Positions 10,231 to 19,236 are shown, counted from the stretch's first letter. The stretch: 64,000 nucleotides of DNA from Paenibacillus riograndensis SBR5 (GCF_000981585.1 NZ_LN831776.1:15001-79000); one strand, 5' to 3'. The notes: generated by a model not told the origin, from the letters alone. Translations and numbers: made by a program.

Positions 10231-11129
10231 CAATTTTATGGCAAAGCAGCTTTCAAAACAGGAATGAAAATCAGCCAGAAGCAACAGGCTCATTATATTT
10301 GGTGGCGACGCCCATTGGTAATCTGGAGGATATGACCTATCGTGCTGTCCGTACTCTGCGGGAATGCGATATTATCGCTGCCGAGGATACGCGGCAGACC
10401 CGCAAACTGCTCAGTCATTTTGAAATTACATCGTCGATGCTGTTCAGCTATCATGAGCATAATAAGGCTGCCAGTGGACCTGAGCTGATACGCTATATAA
10501 TAGAAGGTAAAAATTTGGCACTGGTCAGCGATGCCGGTCTGCCGGCCATTTCCGACCCTGGAGCGGACCTTGTGGCGCTTGCGGTCAGTCACGGCATTCC
10601 CGTGATTCCGATCCCTGGAGCCAACGCGGCGTTGTCTGCTCTGATCGCCTCCGGTTTGCCTACAACCAGCTTCACTTTCATCGGGTTTCTGCCCAGGGAG
10701 CGTAAAGATATCCGTAGTGTGCTGTCAGGTCTCCGTTCCGCGCAAGGGACCTTGTTGTTCTATGAATCACCACACCGCGTATCGAAAACATTGGCCCACT
10801 TACAGGAGGCGTTCGGCAACCGCCGGATTGTGCTGGCCCGTGAGCTGACCAAACGTTATGAGGAATTCCTTCGCGGCACTATTGAGGAGTGCCTGGACTG
10901 GCTGTCCGAGCATCCACCGCTAGGGGAATACGTGATCGTGCTGGAGGGTGAGAGCAAGGAGGAGGCTGAGCTTGCGGAATCCTCATGGTGGCGTGAGCTG
11001 AGCATTGAGGAGCATGTAACCCACTATGAAACTTCTGGACAGACACGTAAAGATGCGATGAAAAAAGCAGCGTCCGACCGCGGCTTGGCCAAACGTGATA
11101 TTTACAATGCGCTGCTGGAGAGGGAATAA
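10227..11129 (+). CDS. rsmI: 16S rRNA (cytidine-1402 2'-O)-methyltransferase RsmI
   Basis: The 300-residue SAM-dependent methyltransferase of the tetrapyrrole-methylase fold modifies C1402 in the ribosomal P site. Visible motifs are LVATPIGNLEDMT near residue 25, AAEDTRQT, VSDAGLPAISDPG and the FYESPHR segment. The N-terminus has about 20 extra residues before the first beta strand. The start overlaps the yabB stop (ATGA) with GAGGG six bases upstream. No clear terminator follows; the gene runs into a repeat-rich convergent region. Confidence 0.95.
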   Translation: MTILWQSSFQNRNENQPEATGSLYLVATPIGNLEDMTYRAVRTLRECDIIAAEDTRQTRKLLSHFEITSSMLFSYHEHNKAASGPELIRYIIEGKNLALVSDAGLPAISDPGADLVALAVSHGIPVIPIPGANAALSALIASGLPTTSFTFIGFLPRERKDIRSVLSGLRSAQGTLLFYESPHRVSKTLAHLQEAFGNRRIVLARELTKRYEEFLRGTIEECLDWLSEHPPLGEYVIVLEGESKEEAELAESSWWRELSIEEHVTHYETSGQTRKDAMKKAASDRGLAKRDIYNALLERE

Positions 11130-11361
11130 AAAACAAGGAATAACACCAAGAAATAACTGTGATATACAATTTTTAGAAGAATTTATTCCTTTTATTAGTT
11201 GTAAATGTATTTTGTAGAGTTATATATAGGGTAAGGGGAGAAATTCGAGTATTTATTTGGGTGTAAGGGTATGATTTGGTATAAAATAACTGTATTAAAT
11301 GTGGTTATACAAATTTGCCAAAGCTAATCGGGTCAAGCCTAGTATAAATTGTAGCTCGCAT

Positions 11362-11580
11362 TCAAGCGATTCCCGCAGGGAGAGTGCTCCAATGCACCAA
11401 AAGTTGCTCACCCGCCAGTAACCAGCGAGCGCCGCTATCACAGAGAAGCGCCGTCGTCAAGCGTTTCCCGTAGGGAGAGCGCTCCAAAGCACCAAAAGCT
11501 GTTCACCCGCCAGTAACCATCGAGCGCCGCTGTCACAGAGAAGCGCTGACGTCAAGCGATTCCCGAAGGGAGAGCGCTTG
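11362..11580 (+). repeat. 95-bp tandem direct repeat, 2.3 copies
   Basis: Two complete units (11362-11456 and 11457-11551) and the first 29 bases of a third (from 11552) share most positions. Each begins TCAAGCG(A/T)TTCCCG and includes CACCCGCCAGTAACCA and CACAGAGAAGCG. Each unit contains a small dyad (AGCG..TCCC / GGGAGAGCGCT). The array lies between the converging ends of rsmI and abrB and has no believable gene. Confidence 0.9.
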
Positions 11581-11604
11581 CTGCACCACCCGTTGCCCGG
11601 GAGC

Positions 11605-11653
11605 GCCATGCGCAGCTGCCATAGAAGCGAAGCCTATGGCAGCTGCGCATGGC
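11605..11653. repeat. Perfect 20-bp inverted repeat (long hairpin)
   Basis: Arms 11605-11624 (GCCATGCGCAGCTGCCATAG) and 11634-11653 are exact reverse complements around a 9-base loop. There is no T run, so it is not a standard terminator. It lies directly after the 95-bp repeats in the same convergent intergenic region. Confidence 0.95.
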
Positions 11654-11769
11654 AAGGCCCCGAGGGCTTGCCCGAAAGAGGGCCGGTCCGCCGCCAACCG
11701 CAGCTTCCTTACGCGCACCCTCACAGTTAGACAAGCTTCCGGGTGTCCAGAGGGCGGGAGCCCTTGGGG

Positions 11770-11819
11770 CCCTCCCTGTAGGGAGGGTTTGGGAGGGTAA
11801 AAACTTGGGAGGGTAAAAA
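11770..11819. repeat. Hairpin, G-quadruplex motif and 16-bp direct repeat
   Basis: CCCTCCC (11770-11776) pairs with GGGAGGG (11781-11787). The run 11781-11797 reads GGGAGGGTTTGGGAGGG, four G3 tracts with loops of 1, 3 and 1 bases, which fits the G-quadruplex rule. TTGGGAGGGTAAAAA occurs at 11789-11803 and again at 11805-11819. Confidence 0.85.
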
Positions 11820-11822
11820 AGC

Positions 11823-11852
11823 ATAAAAAATACCCCCCGCAAACACGGGAGG
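11823..11852 (-). terminator. Terminator of abrB
   Basis: On the minus strand CCTCCCG (11852-11846) pairs with CGGGGGG (11839-11833), allowing one mismatch, and leads into TATTTTTT. It lies about 65 bases after the abrB stop. Confidence 0.7.
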
Positions 11853-11915
11853 CCAAGGAGATATAAAAAGGTTAGAATTAACAATTGGATTAGTTCTTAT
11901 TATAACCGATTTGTT

Positions 11916-12170
11916 TTAATTTGTCACAGGGGTAGGGATGGCAGAAATACAATCGTGACAAACAATTTTTCCTTTGAAGTAGGTTACATTCTCAGCATTG
12001 CCGCAGAAGATGCAAGCAGGCTCGTATTTTTTAAGCATGATCCGCTCACCGTCCACGTAAATTTCGAGCGCATCTTTTTCTCCAATGCCCAGTGTGCGGC
12101 GCAATTCGATTGGAATAACAACCCGTCCTAGCTCGTCGACTTTTCTTACAATTCCTGTTGATTTCATCAT
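11916..12170 (-). CDS. abrB: Transition-state regulator AbrB with C-terminal zinc ribbon
   Basis: The 84-residue protein has the AbrB/SpoVT swapped-hairpin DNA-binding domain at residues 2-50 (STGIVRKVDELGRVVIPIELRRTLGI), nearly identical to B. subtilis AbrB. The C-terminal 35 residues differ: they form a probable zinc ribbon with Cys53, Cys56, Cys71 and Cys74, where B. subtilis AbrB has a multimerisation domain. The start is the ATG-ATG pair at 12170/12167 after AGAGGAG; an in-frame TTG at 12191 is rejected because it overlaps that site. A strong sigma A promoter with a downstream Spo0A box indicates repression when Spo0A is phosphorylated. Confidence 0.93.
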   Translation of the reverse strand: MMKSTGIVRKVDELGRVVIPIELRRTLGIGEKDALEIYVDGERIMLKKYEPACIFCGNAENVTYFKGKIVCHDCISAIPTPVTN

Positions 12171-12209
12171 TTCAATCGTTGCTCCTCTCAATGTTCAAAA
12201 GCGTCATTA

Positions 12210-12218
12210 TTCGACATT
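12210..12218 (-). promoter_or_regulatory. Spo0A box in the abrB leader
   Basis: On the minus strand the site reads AATGTCGAA, carrying the full TGTCGAA core. It lies about 15-23 bases downstream of the predicted abrB start site, the arrangement by which Spo0A~P represses abrB in B. subtilis. Confidence 0.75.
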
Positions 12219-12239
12219 GTTCACCGTTTTATGATACTT

Positions 12240-12268
12240 ATAATACCAACCATTCCCAAAACAGTCAA
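12240..12268 (-). promoter_or_regulatory. Sigma A promoter of abrB
   Basis: On the minus strand TTGACT (12268-12263), a 17-base spacer and TATTAT (12245-12240) give a near-consensus promoter. The predicted start is about 12233, some 60 bases before the abrB start codon. Confidence 0.85.
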
Positions 12269-12297
12269 CCTTTTTTGTGGTTAATTTTAAGGGGATT

Positions 12298-12327
12298 TTG
12301 AAAAAAAACTTTTGTAGCGCTTATAAT
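12298..12327 (+). promoter_or_regulatory. Sigma A promoter of the HD phosphohydrolase gene
   Basis: TTGAAA (12298-12303), an 18-base spacer and TATAAT (12322-12327) lie about 150 bases before the ATG at 12478. The predicted start is near 12334, upstream of two Spo0A boxes. Confidence 0.65.
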
Positions 12328-12362
12328 CAACTCAAATGAGAAGAGAAATACCTAAAAAGGAA

Positions 12363-12404
12363 TTTGTCGATTTGTAAATCGTTAAAACGCCATTATTCGA
12401 CAAA
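12363..12404 (+). promoter_or_regulatory. Two Spo0A boxes in the leader of the HD phosphohydrolase gene
   Basis: TTTGTCGAT (12363-12371) matches eight of nine positions of the Spo0A box. TTCGACAAA (12396-12404) is a perfect box on the opposite strand. The second shares the 12-mer CATTATTCGACA with the abrB site at 12205-12216. Both lie downstream of the predicted transcription start, so repression by Spo0A~P is the simplest expectation. Confidence 0.6.
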
Positions 12405-12477
12405 GTACGAGAATATATACTATTATACCCCTTATTTCAGCCGATTCCTAATCCTATTATTTGAAGGAGTTGATCTT

Positions 12478-13761
12478 ATGAAGCAGCTGCTGACGGAAGA
12501 AAAGGTTTTTAAAGACCCGGTTCACAATTATATTCATGTCCAGGACACGATGATCTGGCGATTAATCAATACCAGGGAATTTCAGCGTCTGCGGCGGATC
12601 CGCCAGCTCGGCACCTCCTACCTGACTTTTCATGGGGCGGAGCACAGCCGTTTTTCCCATTCATTGGGTGTTTATGAAATTACCAGAAGAATCATCTCCC
12701 AATTTGAGCGAAGCGGTTATAAGGATTGGATGCCGGAGGAAAGTCTGCTGACTTTATGTGCAGCACTTCTGCATGACTTGGGACATGGCCCTTTCTCCCA
12801 TTCTATAGAAGAAGCTTTTGAAATGAATCATGAGGACTGGACCTGCAGAATTATACAGGAGAACACGGAAATTACAGCGATTTTACGTGAAGCAGGTGAG
12901 GATTTCCCGCAAAAGGTTGCATCTGTGATTGCCAAAACGTATGAACATGAGATTGTTGTCAACCTGGTGTCAGGCCCTCTGGATGCGGATCGTATGGATT
13001 ATTTGCTGCGGGATGCGTATTATACCGGTGTGAATTATGGGACCATCGATATTGACCGTATTCTGCGAATGCTGCGGCCCTATAATGGCCGTGTTGTCGT
13101 AAAAGAATCGGGTATGCATGCCATTGAGGATTACTTGATGTCACGTTACCAGATGTATTGGCAGGTTTACTTCCATCCGGTTACACGCAGTTCGGAAATA
13201 ATTTTAAGGCAGATTTTCCGGAGGGCGAAAGAGCTTTTCCAGGAAGGCTACTCTTTCCGTTTTATGATCAATCCGCTCAGCGATTTGTTCGGCGGCGAGA
13301 TCAATGTAGAGCAATATTTACTCCTGGACGAGGCCCTGGTCCAAACAGCCTTTATGCAGTGGACGCTGGAAGACGATGAAATACTGGCTAACTTGTGCAG
13401 CCGTTTTATTCATCGTAAACTGTATAAATATGTGGAGATGGATCATCTCGATTCAGAGACTATTGACGAAATTCGCCGCAGTTTTGCCGGTGCCGGACTG
13501 CATCCGGATTACGACCTGGAAATCGATTATCCGACAGATCTGCCCTACGATGTGTTCCGTCCGGGAGAGGGTTTTGACAGCAAGCAGATTTTGCTGCTTG
13601 ACCGCCATGATAAGCTGCGCGAAATCTCTGAGGTATCTGATATTGTACGTTCGATCAGCGGTATCCACCGCGGCAGGTATCACCTGTATTTTCCGCAGGA
13701 TAAGCTGCAGAAGGCACTTACCCGGCTGCCTGTTTCCATTGGCGGGATCTTTGCAAAATAA
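12478..13761 (+). CDS. HD-domain phosphohydrolase, YwfO-like dNTP triphosphohydrolase
   Basis: The 427-residue protein strongly resembles B. subtilis YwfO and the SAMHD1-related dNTPases. It has the start FKDPVHNYIHV, the LGTSYLTFHGAEHSRFSHSLG segment (His61) and the metal-binding HD pair His99-Asp100 in ALLHDLGHGPFSH. Asp171 in DADRMDYL completes the site. The expected reaction is removal of triphosphate from dNTPs, often under nucleotide control (family knowledge). GAAGGAG at 12463-12469 selects the ATG at 12478 over the longer frame from 12364. In B. subtilis this place holds metS, and ywfO lies elsewhere. Confidence 0.9.
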   Translation: MKQLLTEEKVFKDPVHNYIHVQDTMIWRLINTREFQRLRRIRQLGTSYLTFHGAEHSRFSHSLGVYEITRRIISQFERSGYKDWMPEESLLTLCAALLHDLGHGPFSHSIEEAFEMNHEDWTCRIIQENTEITAILREAGEDFPQKVASVIAKTYEHEIVVNLVSGPLDADRMDYLLRDAYYTGVNYGTIDIDRILRMLRPYNGRVVVKESGMHAIEDYLMSRYQMYWQVYFHPVTRSSEIILRQIFRRAKELFQEGYSFRFMINPLSDLFGGEINVEQYLLLDEALVQTAFMQWTLEDDEILANLCSRFIHRKLYKYVEMDHLDSETIDEIRRSFAGAGLHPDYDLEIDYPTDLPYDVFRPGEGFDSKQILLLDRHDKLREISEVSDIVRSISGIHRGRYHLYFPQDKLQKALTRLPVSIGGIFAK

Positions 13762-13815
13762 TACAAAAATTTCTGGAATTCATTATAGAAATCAAGCCTG
13801 AAAGGATGTTGTTGC

Positions 13816-14586
13816 ATGCGTTTGTTCGACACACATACTCATCTGGATGCCCCACAATTCGACGAGGATCGTGCCGGGGTCATTGCCCGCGCGTTAGAGG
13901 CTGGGGTCAGCAAGATGATTAACATTGGATTTAACCGGGAAACGATCCCAACGACAATGAAATTGGCGGAGACGTATGATTATATTTATGCAGCTGTCGG
14001 CTGGCATCCCGTAGACGCTATTGACATGAAAGAGGGGGATATGGACTGGATCGCTTCCCTGTGCAGCCATAAAAAGGTGGTGGCCATCGGAGAAATCGGA
14101 CTGGATTATTATTGGGATACCTCCCCAAAAGAGGTGCAGCACGAGGTATTCCGCAAACAGATCGGTTTGGCCCGTGAACTAAAAATGCCTATCTGTATTC
14201 ATAACCGGGATGCCCACGAGGATGTAGTGCGGATCTTGCGTGAAGAGAAGGCGAATGAAATCGGCGGGGTTATGCATTCCTTCTCCGGGAGCTGGGAAAC
14301 GGCCAAAATGTGCCTTGATTTGGGCTTTCATTTGTCCTTTGGGGGACCTGTAACTTTTAAGAATGCAAGGGTGCCAAAAGAGGTGCTGGCCCAGACTCCA
14401 ATGGACCGGCTTTTGATCGAAACGGACTCTCCATATCTGACGCCGCACCCCTTCCGGGGGAAGCGAAATGAGAGTGCCTATGTGAAGCTTGTGGCTGAGG
14501 CTGCTGCGGAAATAAAAGGGATTGATTTACAGGAATTAGCTGAAATCACGTATGCGAACGCCCTGGAACGATTTGGGATTGTCTGA
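13816..14586 (+). CDS. tatD: TatD-family metal-dependent deoxyribonuclease (YabD)
   Basis: The 256-residue TIM-barrel hydrolase of the amidohydrolase superfamily has metal ligands visible in THTHLD (His7, His9), GEIGLDYYW, the CIHNRDA segment and the C-terminal TDSPYLTPHP motif. Family members show 3'-5' DNase or RNase activity linked to DNA repair or quality control. The preceding gene ends 54 bases upstream, so it is probably co-transcribed with the HD phosphohydrolase. Confidence 0.93.
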   Translation: MRLFDTHTHLDAPQFDEDRAGVIARALEAGVSKMINIGFNRETIPTTMKLAETYDYIYAAVGWHPVDAIDMKEGDMDWIASLCSHKKVVAIGEIGLDYYWDTSPKEVQHEVFRKQIGLARELKMPICIHNRDAHEDVVRILREEKANEIGGVMHSFSGSWETAKMCLDLGFHLSFGGPVTFKNARVPKEVLAQTPMDRLLIETDSPYLTPHPFRGKRNESAYVKLVAEAAAEIKGIDLQELAEITYANALERFGIV

Positions 14587-14639
14587 AAACGGGAGTAAAA
14601 GCGGCGAAAAAAGAAGTATAGCCGATATATTAAACTTTT

Positions 14640-14738
14640 TTAACATAGAAACAGCTGATTATTACAATATTTTAATCATTTTTTTGCGTAAACGTGGTTG
14701 AATGCTCCTTTACAACATGCATCAAAACAGGATATCAT
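14640..14738 (+). promoter_or_regulatory. Candidate promoters for the c-di-AMP leader and yabE
   Basis: Two candidates precede the riboswitch. TTAACA (14640-14645), 17 bases, TACAAT (14663-14668) is the better match. TTTACA (14709-14714), 18 bases, TATCAT (14733-14738) is closer to the aptamer. Either would give a leader of several hundred bases. Confidence 0.5.
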
Positions 14739-14789
14739 CTTTTCAGTGAAGTGAGCTGTTGTTATTGTGACAGTCACCAAATTCATGGA

Positions 14790-15020
14790 TCGTCTCGCTG
14801 AGTCTCCGTATGGAGAACGGGGGAACCAATAATGCTCTGCCGCATGTCCGTACATGAGTACAACACAGAAATGCCGCAGACGTTATTTGATTTCTTTACG
14901 TGGTCTTTGGGGTGAATTTGAGGGCAACCGCCGTGAGCGGGTGACCTGAGATAGGGCGTCTCTCTTATGCCCGAACCCGACAGCTAACCCCGTAAGCGCA
15001 AGTAAGAGAGGAAACCTCGT
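14790..15020 (+). ncRNA. ydaO/yuaA-type riboswitch aptamer (cyclic di-AMP)
   Basis: The conserved ydaO-motif segments occur in order: CGCTGAGTCTCCG (14796-14808), GGAGAACGGGGGAACCAAT (14812-14830), TTTGGGGTGAATTTG (14896-14910), AGGGCAACCGCC (14911-14922), ATAGGGCG (14951-14958) and ACCCGACAGCTAACCCCGTAAGCG (read across 14975-14998). Variable hairpins lie between them, for example 14836-14880. This class binds c-di-AMP and usually switches expression off through a downstream terminator. Ends are approximate. Control of cell-wall remodelling genes by this class is well documented. Confidence 0.93.
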
Positions 15021-15053
15021 GCATAAACATTCCCGCGTATTCTGACACCGGAG

Positions 15054-15097
15054 AGCCACGAAAGAGTCCTCTGTGAACTCTTTTCGGGCTTTTTTTG
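15054..15097 (+). terminator. Riboswitch-controlled terminator before yabE
   Basis: CGAAAGAGT (15059-15067) pairs with ACTCTTTTCG (15077-15086), extended by AGCC/GGCT, and is followed by seven T residues. It lies about 35 bases after the aptamer and 200 bases before the coding region, the expected position for the expression platform of an OFF switch. Confidence 0.88.
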
Positions 15098-15302
15098 TTT
15101 TTGAATAATGCGAATGTTCCCGGCATACTGTTATATAACAGGTATCTGGAGCAGTTATGCCGAGCAGGCGATCCATGAGCAGGAAACGCTAAAGCAATGC
15201 GGGCGTATCCTGTGTAATCTCAAACCTAGTTTCGTCAGAAGTGATGAAGTCACCTTTGTTATACAACTTGGACGACGGGGCTATGTAAGGAGGATGGAGA
15301 GA

Positions 15303-16463
15303 GTGGGCGTATTCCAACCAGAAGTATCCCATGATTCGCAATCATCCAGCAGGTCTTTCGCATTTCGGTGGAAGCAAGTGAATCCCCGCATACTTTCGCT
15401 TGCAGGCGCGGCCTCAATTGTTATCGCGCTGGTAATTCTGCTGTACGTACACGGTCGAAGCATTAAAGAAATAACTTTAGTAATAGACGGGAAGGTACAA
15501 ACGCTGGAGACGCGGGACGCGCTGGTCAGCGATGTGCTGGCAAAGGAACAAATTTCGCTGCAGCCGCATGATGCATTATCTATTGGCCTTAGTGATGAAA
15601 TAAAGGACGGAGACCGTGTCGTCATCAACCGTGCGCAGGCGATTAAGATCACTACGGACGGGACCACCAAAACGTTGTACACGACCGAAGATACAATCGG
15701 TCAGGCGATTGACAAACTGGGCATTGGCCTGGAAAGCTATGACAAGATTTACCCTTCGCTAGGCACCGCAGTTTCTGCAGACATGGAAGTCAAAATTGTC
15801 CGGATCAACAAGCAAGTGGTACAGCGGACAACAGCTTTGCCTTTCCGTGTCATTAAAACCGCAGACCCCTCCCTGACCAAGGGAACCGTAAGAGTTGCAC
15901 AAGCGGGCAAGCCGGGCGTAATGATCCAGCACATCGAGAAAATCTACCAAGATGGCGAGCTGGCATCCATGCGTATGGTTGGCAAGGAAGTGCAGACGGT
16001 CACCAAAGACAAGATCATTGCCATTGGTACCAAACCGCTTCCAAAACCTGTTGTAGCCGCTACTGCGACTTCTAAATCAGCAACTACTTCTAAAACATCC
16101 AAAGTGAGCGCAAAAAGCAACAATGTTGCCAGTAAAGCAGGCGTAGATTTTGAGTACAAGAGAATGATCAGAAATGTATCCATGACGGCTTATTCATCGG
16201 AAGAGCCGGGTATTGGTACCCGTACAGCTTCCGGCACACGCGTAACGGAAGGGCGGACCATTGCTGTGGATCCGAGCGTAATCCCTATCGGCTGGTGGGT
16301 GTACATTGAGGGACTTGGGTTTCGCCGTGCAGAGGATACCGGCGGCGCCATTAAAGGCAACAAGGTGGATGTGTATTATGAATCACTGAGCCATGCCCGT
16401 AACTTTGGCCGGAAATCACGCACGATTTATGTGATAGGGCCTGTGAAGCCAGAACTGAACTAA
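15303..16463 (+). CDS. yabE: YabE-like cell-wall protein: DUF348, G5 and 3D domains
   Basis: The 386-residue protein has a short cytoplasmic N-terminus and a membrane anchor at about residues 30-49. Repeated DUF348 (ubiquitin-like) modules, a G5 domain and an S/T/K-rich linker (about 260-290) follow. The C-terminal 3D domain contains MTAYSSEEPG, the aspartates of IAVDPSVIPIG, AEDTGGAI and KVDVYY. Such proteins are predicted muralytic enzymes or wall-remodelling factors related to Rpf. AAGGAGG (15287-15293) abuts an ATG at 15294 but is well spaced for the in-frame GTG at 15303, which I prefer. The c-di-AMP leader links expression to wall and turgor homeostasis. Confidence 0.88.
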   Translation: MGVFQPEVSHDSQSSSRSFAFRWKQVNPRILSLAGAASIVIALVILLYVHGRSIKEITLVIDGKVQTLETRDALVSDVLAKEQISLQPHDALSIGLSDEIKDGDRVVINRAQAIKITTDGTTKTLYTTEDTIGQAIDKLGIGLESYDKIYPSLGTAVSADMEVKIVRINKQVVQRTTALPFRVIKTADPSLTKGTVRVAQAGKPGVMIQHIEKIYQDGELASMRMVGKEVQTVTKDKIIAIGTKPLPKPVVAATATSKSATTSKTSKVSAKSNNVASKAGVDFEYKRMIRNVSMTAYSSEEPGIGTRTASGTRVTEGRTIAVDPSVIPIGWWVYIEGLGFRRAEDTGGAIKGNKVDVYYESLSHARNFGRKSRTIYVIGPVKPELN

Positions 16464-16585
16464 GTGGCGGCTGCTTTGCAAATTAGCGGTATATAAGATA
16501 TAGTGAGGGTAGCACTTAAGGAATTCTCAGAAATCTGAGCGTGGAATTACAGAGCTGCCGCTCATCACTTATACATTCTTTAGCC

Positions 16586-16616
16586 AAAAAGAAGGGGAGC
16601 GAATCCTCTTCTTTTT
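16586..16616 (+). terminator. Terminator between yabE and rnmV
   Basis: AAAAAGAAG (16586-16594) and CTTCTTTTT (16608-16616) form the stem, continued inward by GGA/TCC after one mismatch. The right arm supplies the T run. Confidence 0.7.
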
Positions 16617-16641
16617 GCGTTGCAGAGTAAGGAGTACAAAA

Positions 16642-18074
<1,433 letters not shown>

Positions 18075-18094
18075 GCAAATCACCGCCGATTAAG

Positions 18095-18123
18095 AACCAA
18101 CCGGGGCCTTTGCCCATACGATG
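18095..18123 (+). promoter_or_regulatory. Candidate sigma K promoter of yabG
   Basis: AACC (18095-18098), 16 bases and CATACGATG (18115-18123) fit the sigma K pattern except for the last base. The predicted start lies very close to the ribosome binding site, which is a weakness. B. subtilis yabG is a sigma K gene, which supports the reading. Confidence 0.45.
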
Positions 18124-18143
18124 GGATAGAGGTGGTGTTTGAA

Positions 18144-19046
18144 ATGAATTTAGGAGACTTGGTCGTTCGCAAATCTTACGGTGGCGATGTAACGTTCCGG
18201 GTGGAGAATATTGTGCAGAACGGGGCCGTAATCAAAGGCACTGAATTCCGCCTGTTGGCGGATGCCCCCCTGGACGACTTGGTTCAGGTGCCTCCCACCC
18301 GTATTACGGAGCGGGGGCAGCAGGCGCAGATTAAAGCAACAGAATCGCTGACCAAACTGCGTAAAGACCGGCAGGAGCAGAGCCAGCGCAGCGGAGAGAG
18401 CCTCACCGGGGTATGGCCCCAGTCCCCCAAGGAAGCAGCATACTTTGAGGTACCGGGAAAAGTGCTTCACCTCGACGGGGATGCCCTTTACTTGAAGAAG
18501 AGCCTTAGTCTATACGAGCAGCTGCGGATTCCCGCAGAGGGCCATCATGTCCACGAATCGAAGATGGCCGAAACGTTATACCGGCTGCTGCCGCATGTGC
18601 GTCCGGATATCGTGGTGATTACCGGACATGACGGAGTGCTTAAGCAGCAGCATACTTACGATCTTTACAGCCTGAACAGCTATAAAAATTCGCAGAACTT
18701 TGTCACCGCGGTTAAGGTTGCGAGGGAATATGAGCGCAATTTTGACACGCTGACGATTGTGGCGGGAGCCTGCCAGTCGCATTTCGAAGCCCTGCTGGGT
18801 GCAGGGGCTAACTTTGCCAGCTCCCCCGGGAGAATATTAATCCACGCCCTGGACCCGGTATATATAGCGGCAAAAGCATCTTTCACCTCTATACGCGACT
18901 CTGTCAGCCTGGGAGATGTATTGAACAATACCATCAGCGGCAGCCAGGGCATGGGGGGAATCGAGACCCGTGGCAGTTTCCGCATCGGTATGCCCCGCCT
19001 GCAGAACCTGTCTACCCTGAAGGTAGCACCTTCGGTAATGATGTAG
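18144..19046 (+). CDS. yabG: Sporulation-specific protease YabG
   Basis: The 300-residue protein matches YabG, a mother-cell protease that processes spore coat proteins (family knowledge). It has the N-terminal MNLGDLVVRKSYGGDVTFRV segment and the ITGHDG and AGACQSHFEALLGAGANFASSP segments typical of the family. GAGGTGG lies at a normal distance from the ATG at 18144; the in-frame GTG at 18132 lies inside that site. A terminator follows, so the gene is probably monocistronic. Confidence 0.92.
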   Translation: MNLGDLVVRKSYGGDVTFRVENIVQNGAVIKGTEFRLLADAPLDDLVQVPPTRITERGQQAQIKATESLTKLRKDRQEQSQRSGESLTGVWPQSPKEAAYFEVPGKVLHLDGDALYLKKSLSLYEQLRIPAEGHHVHESKMAETLYRLLPHVRPDIVVITGHDGVLKQQHTYDLYSLNSYKNSQNFVTAVKVAREYERNFDTLTIVAGACQSHFEALLGAGANFASSPGRILIHALDPVYIAAKASFTSIRDSVSLGDVLNNTISGSQGMGGIETRGSFRIGMPRLQNLSTLKVAPSVMM

Positions 19047-19075
19047 CGGCCGGTTAACGGATTATACATCCGGGA

Positions 19076-19101
19076 AAGTCCCACTTTGGTGGGGCTTTTT
19101 T
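19076..19101 (+). terminator. Terminator after yabG
   Basis: AAGTCCCAC (19076-19084) and GTGGGGCTT (19089-19097) form a 9-bp stem with one wobble, followed by six T residues. Confidence 0.9.
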
Positions 19102-19207
19102 GTTTAAGGGCGGATCGTTGGCGGTCTAGGGGGTTTCTTCACTTTGCTTAACTGTTACCGCTAACAAGGGATTAAAGCCAGCATTGGACCCCGCTAAAAA
19201 AAATCCG

Positions 19208-19236
19208 TTGACAACGTTTTTGTCATCATCTATAAT
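19208..19236 (+). promoter_or_regulatory. Promoter P1 of veg, full sigma A consensus
   Basis: TTGACA (19208-19213), a 17-base spacer and TATAAT (19231-19236) match the sigma A consensus exactly. The predicted start is near 19243. Confidence 0.92.

Noticed and set aside
11533..11884. Two overlapping minus-strand frames of about 110 codons in the repeat region
   Set aside because: They run through tandem repeats, a perfect hairpin and the abrB terminator, and their composition is not protein-like.
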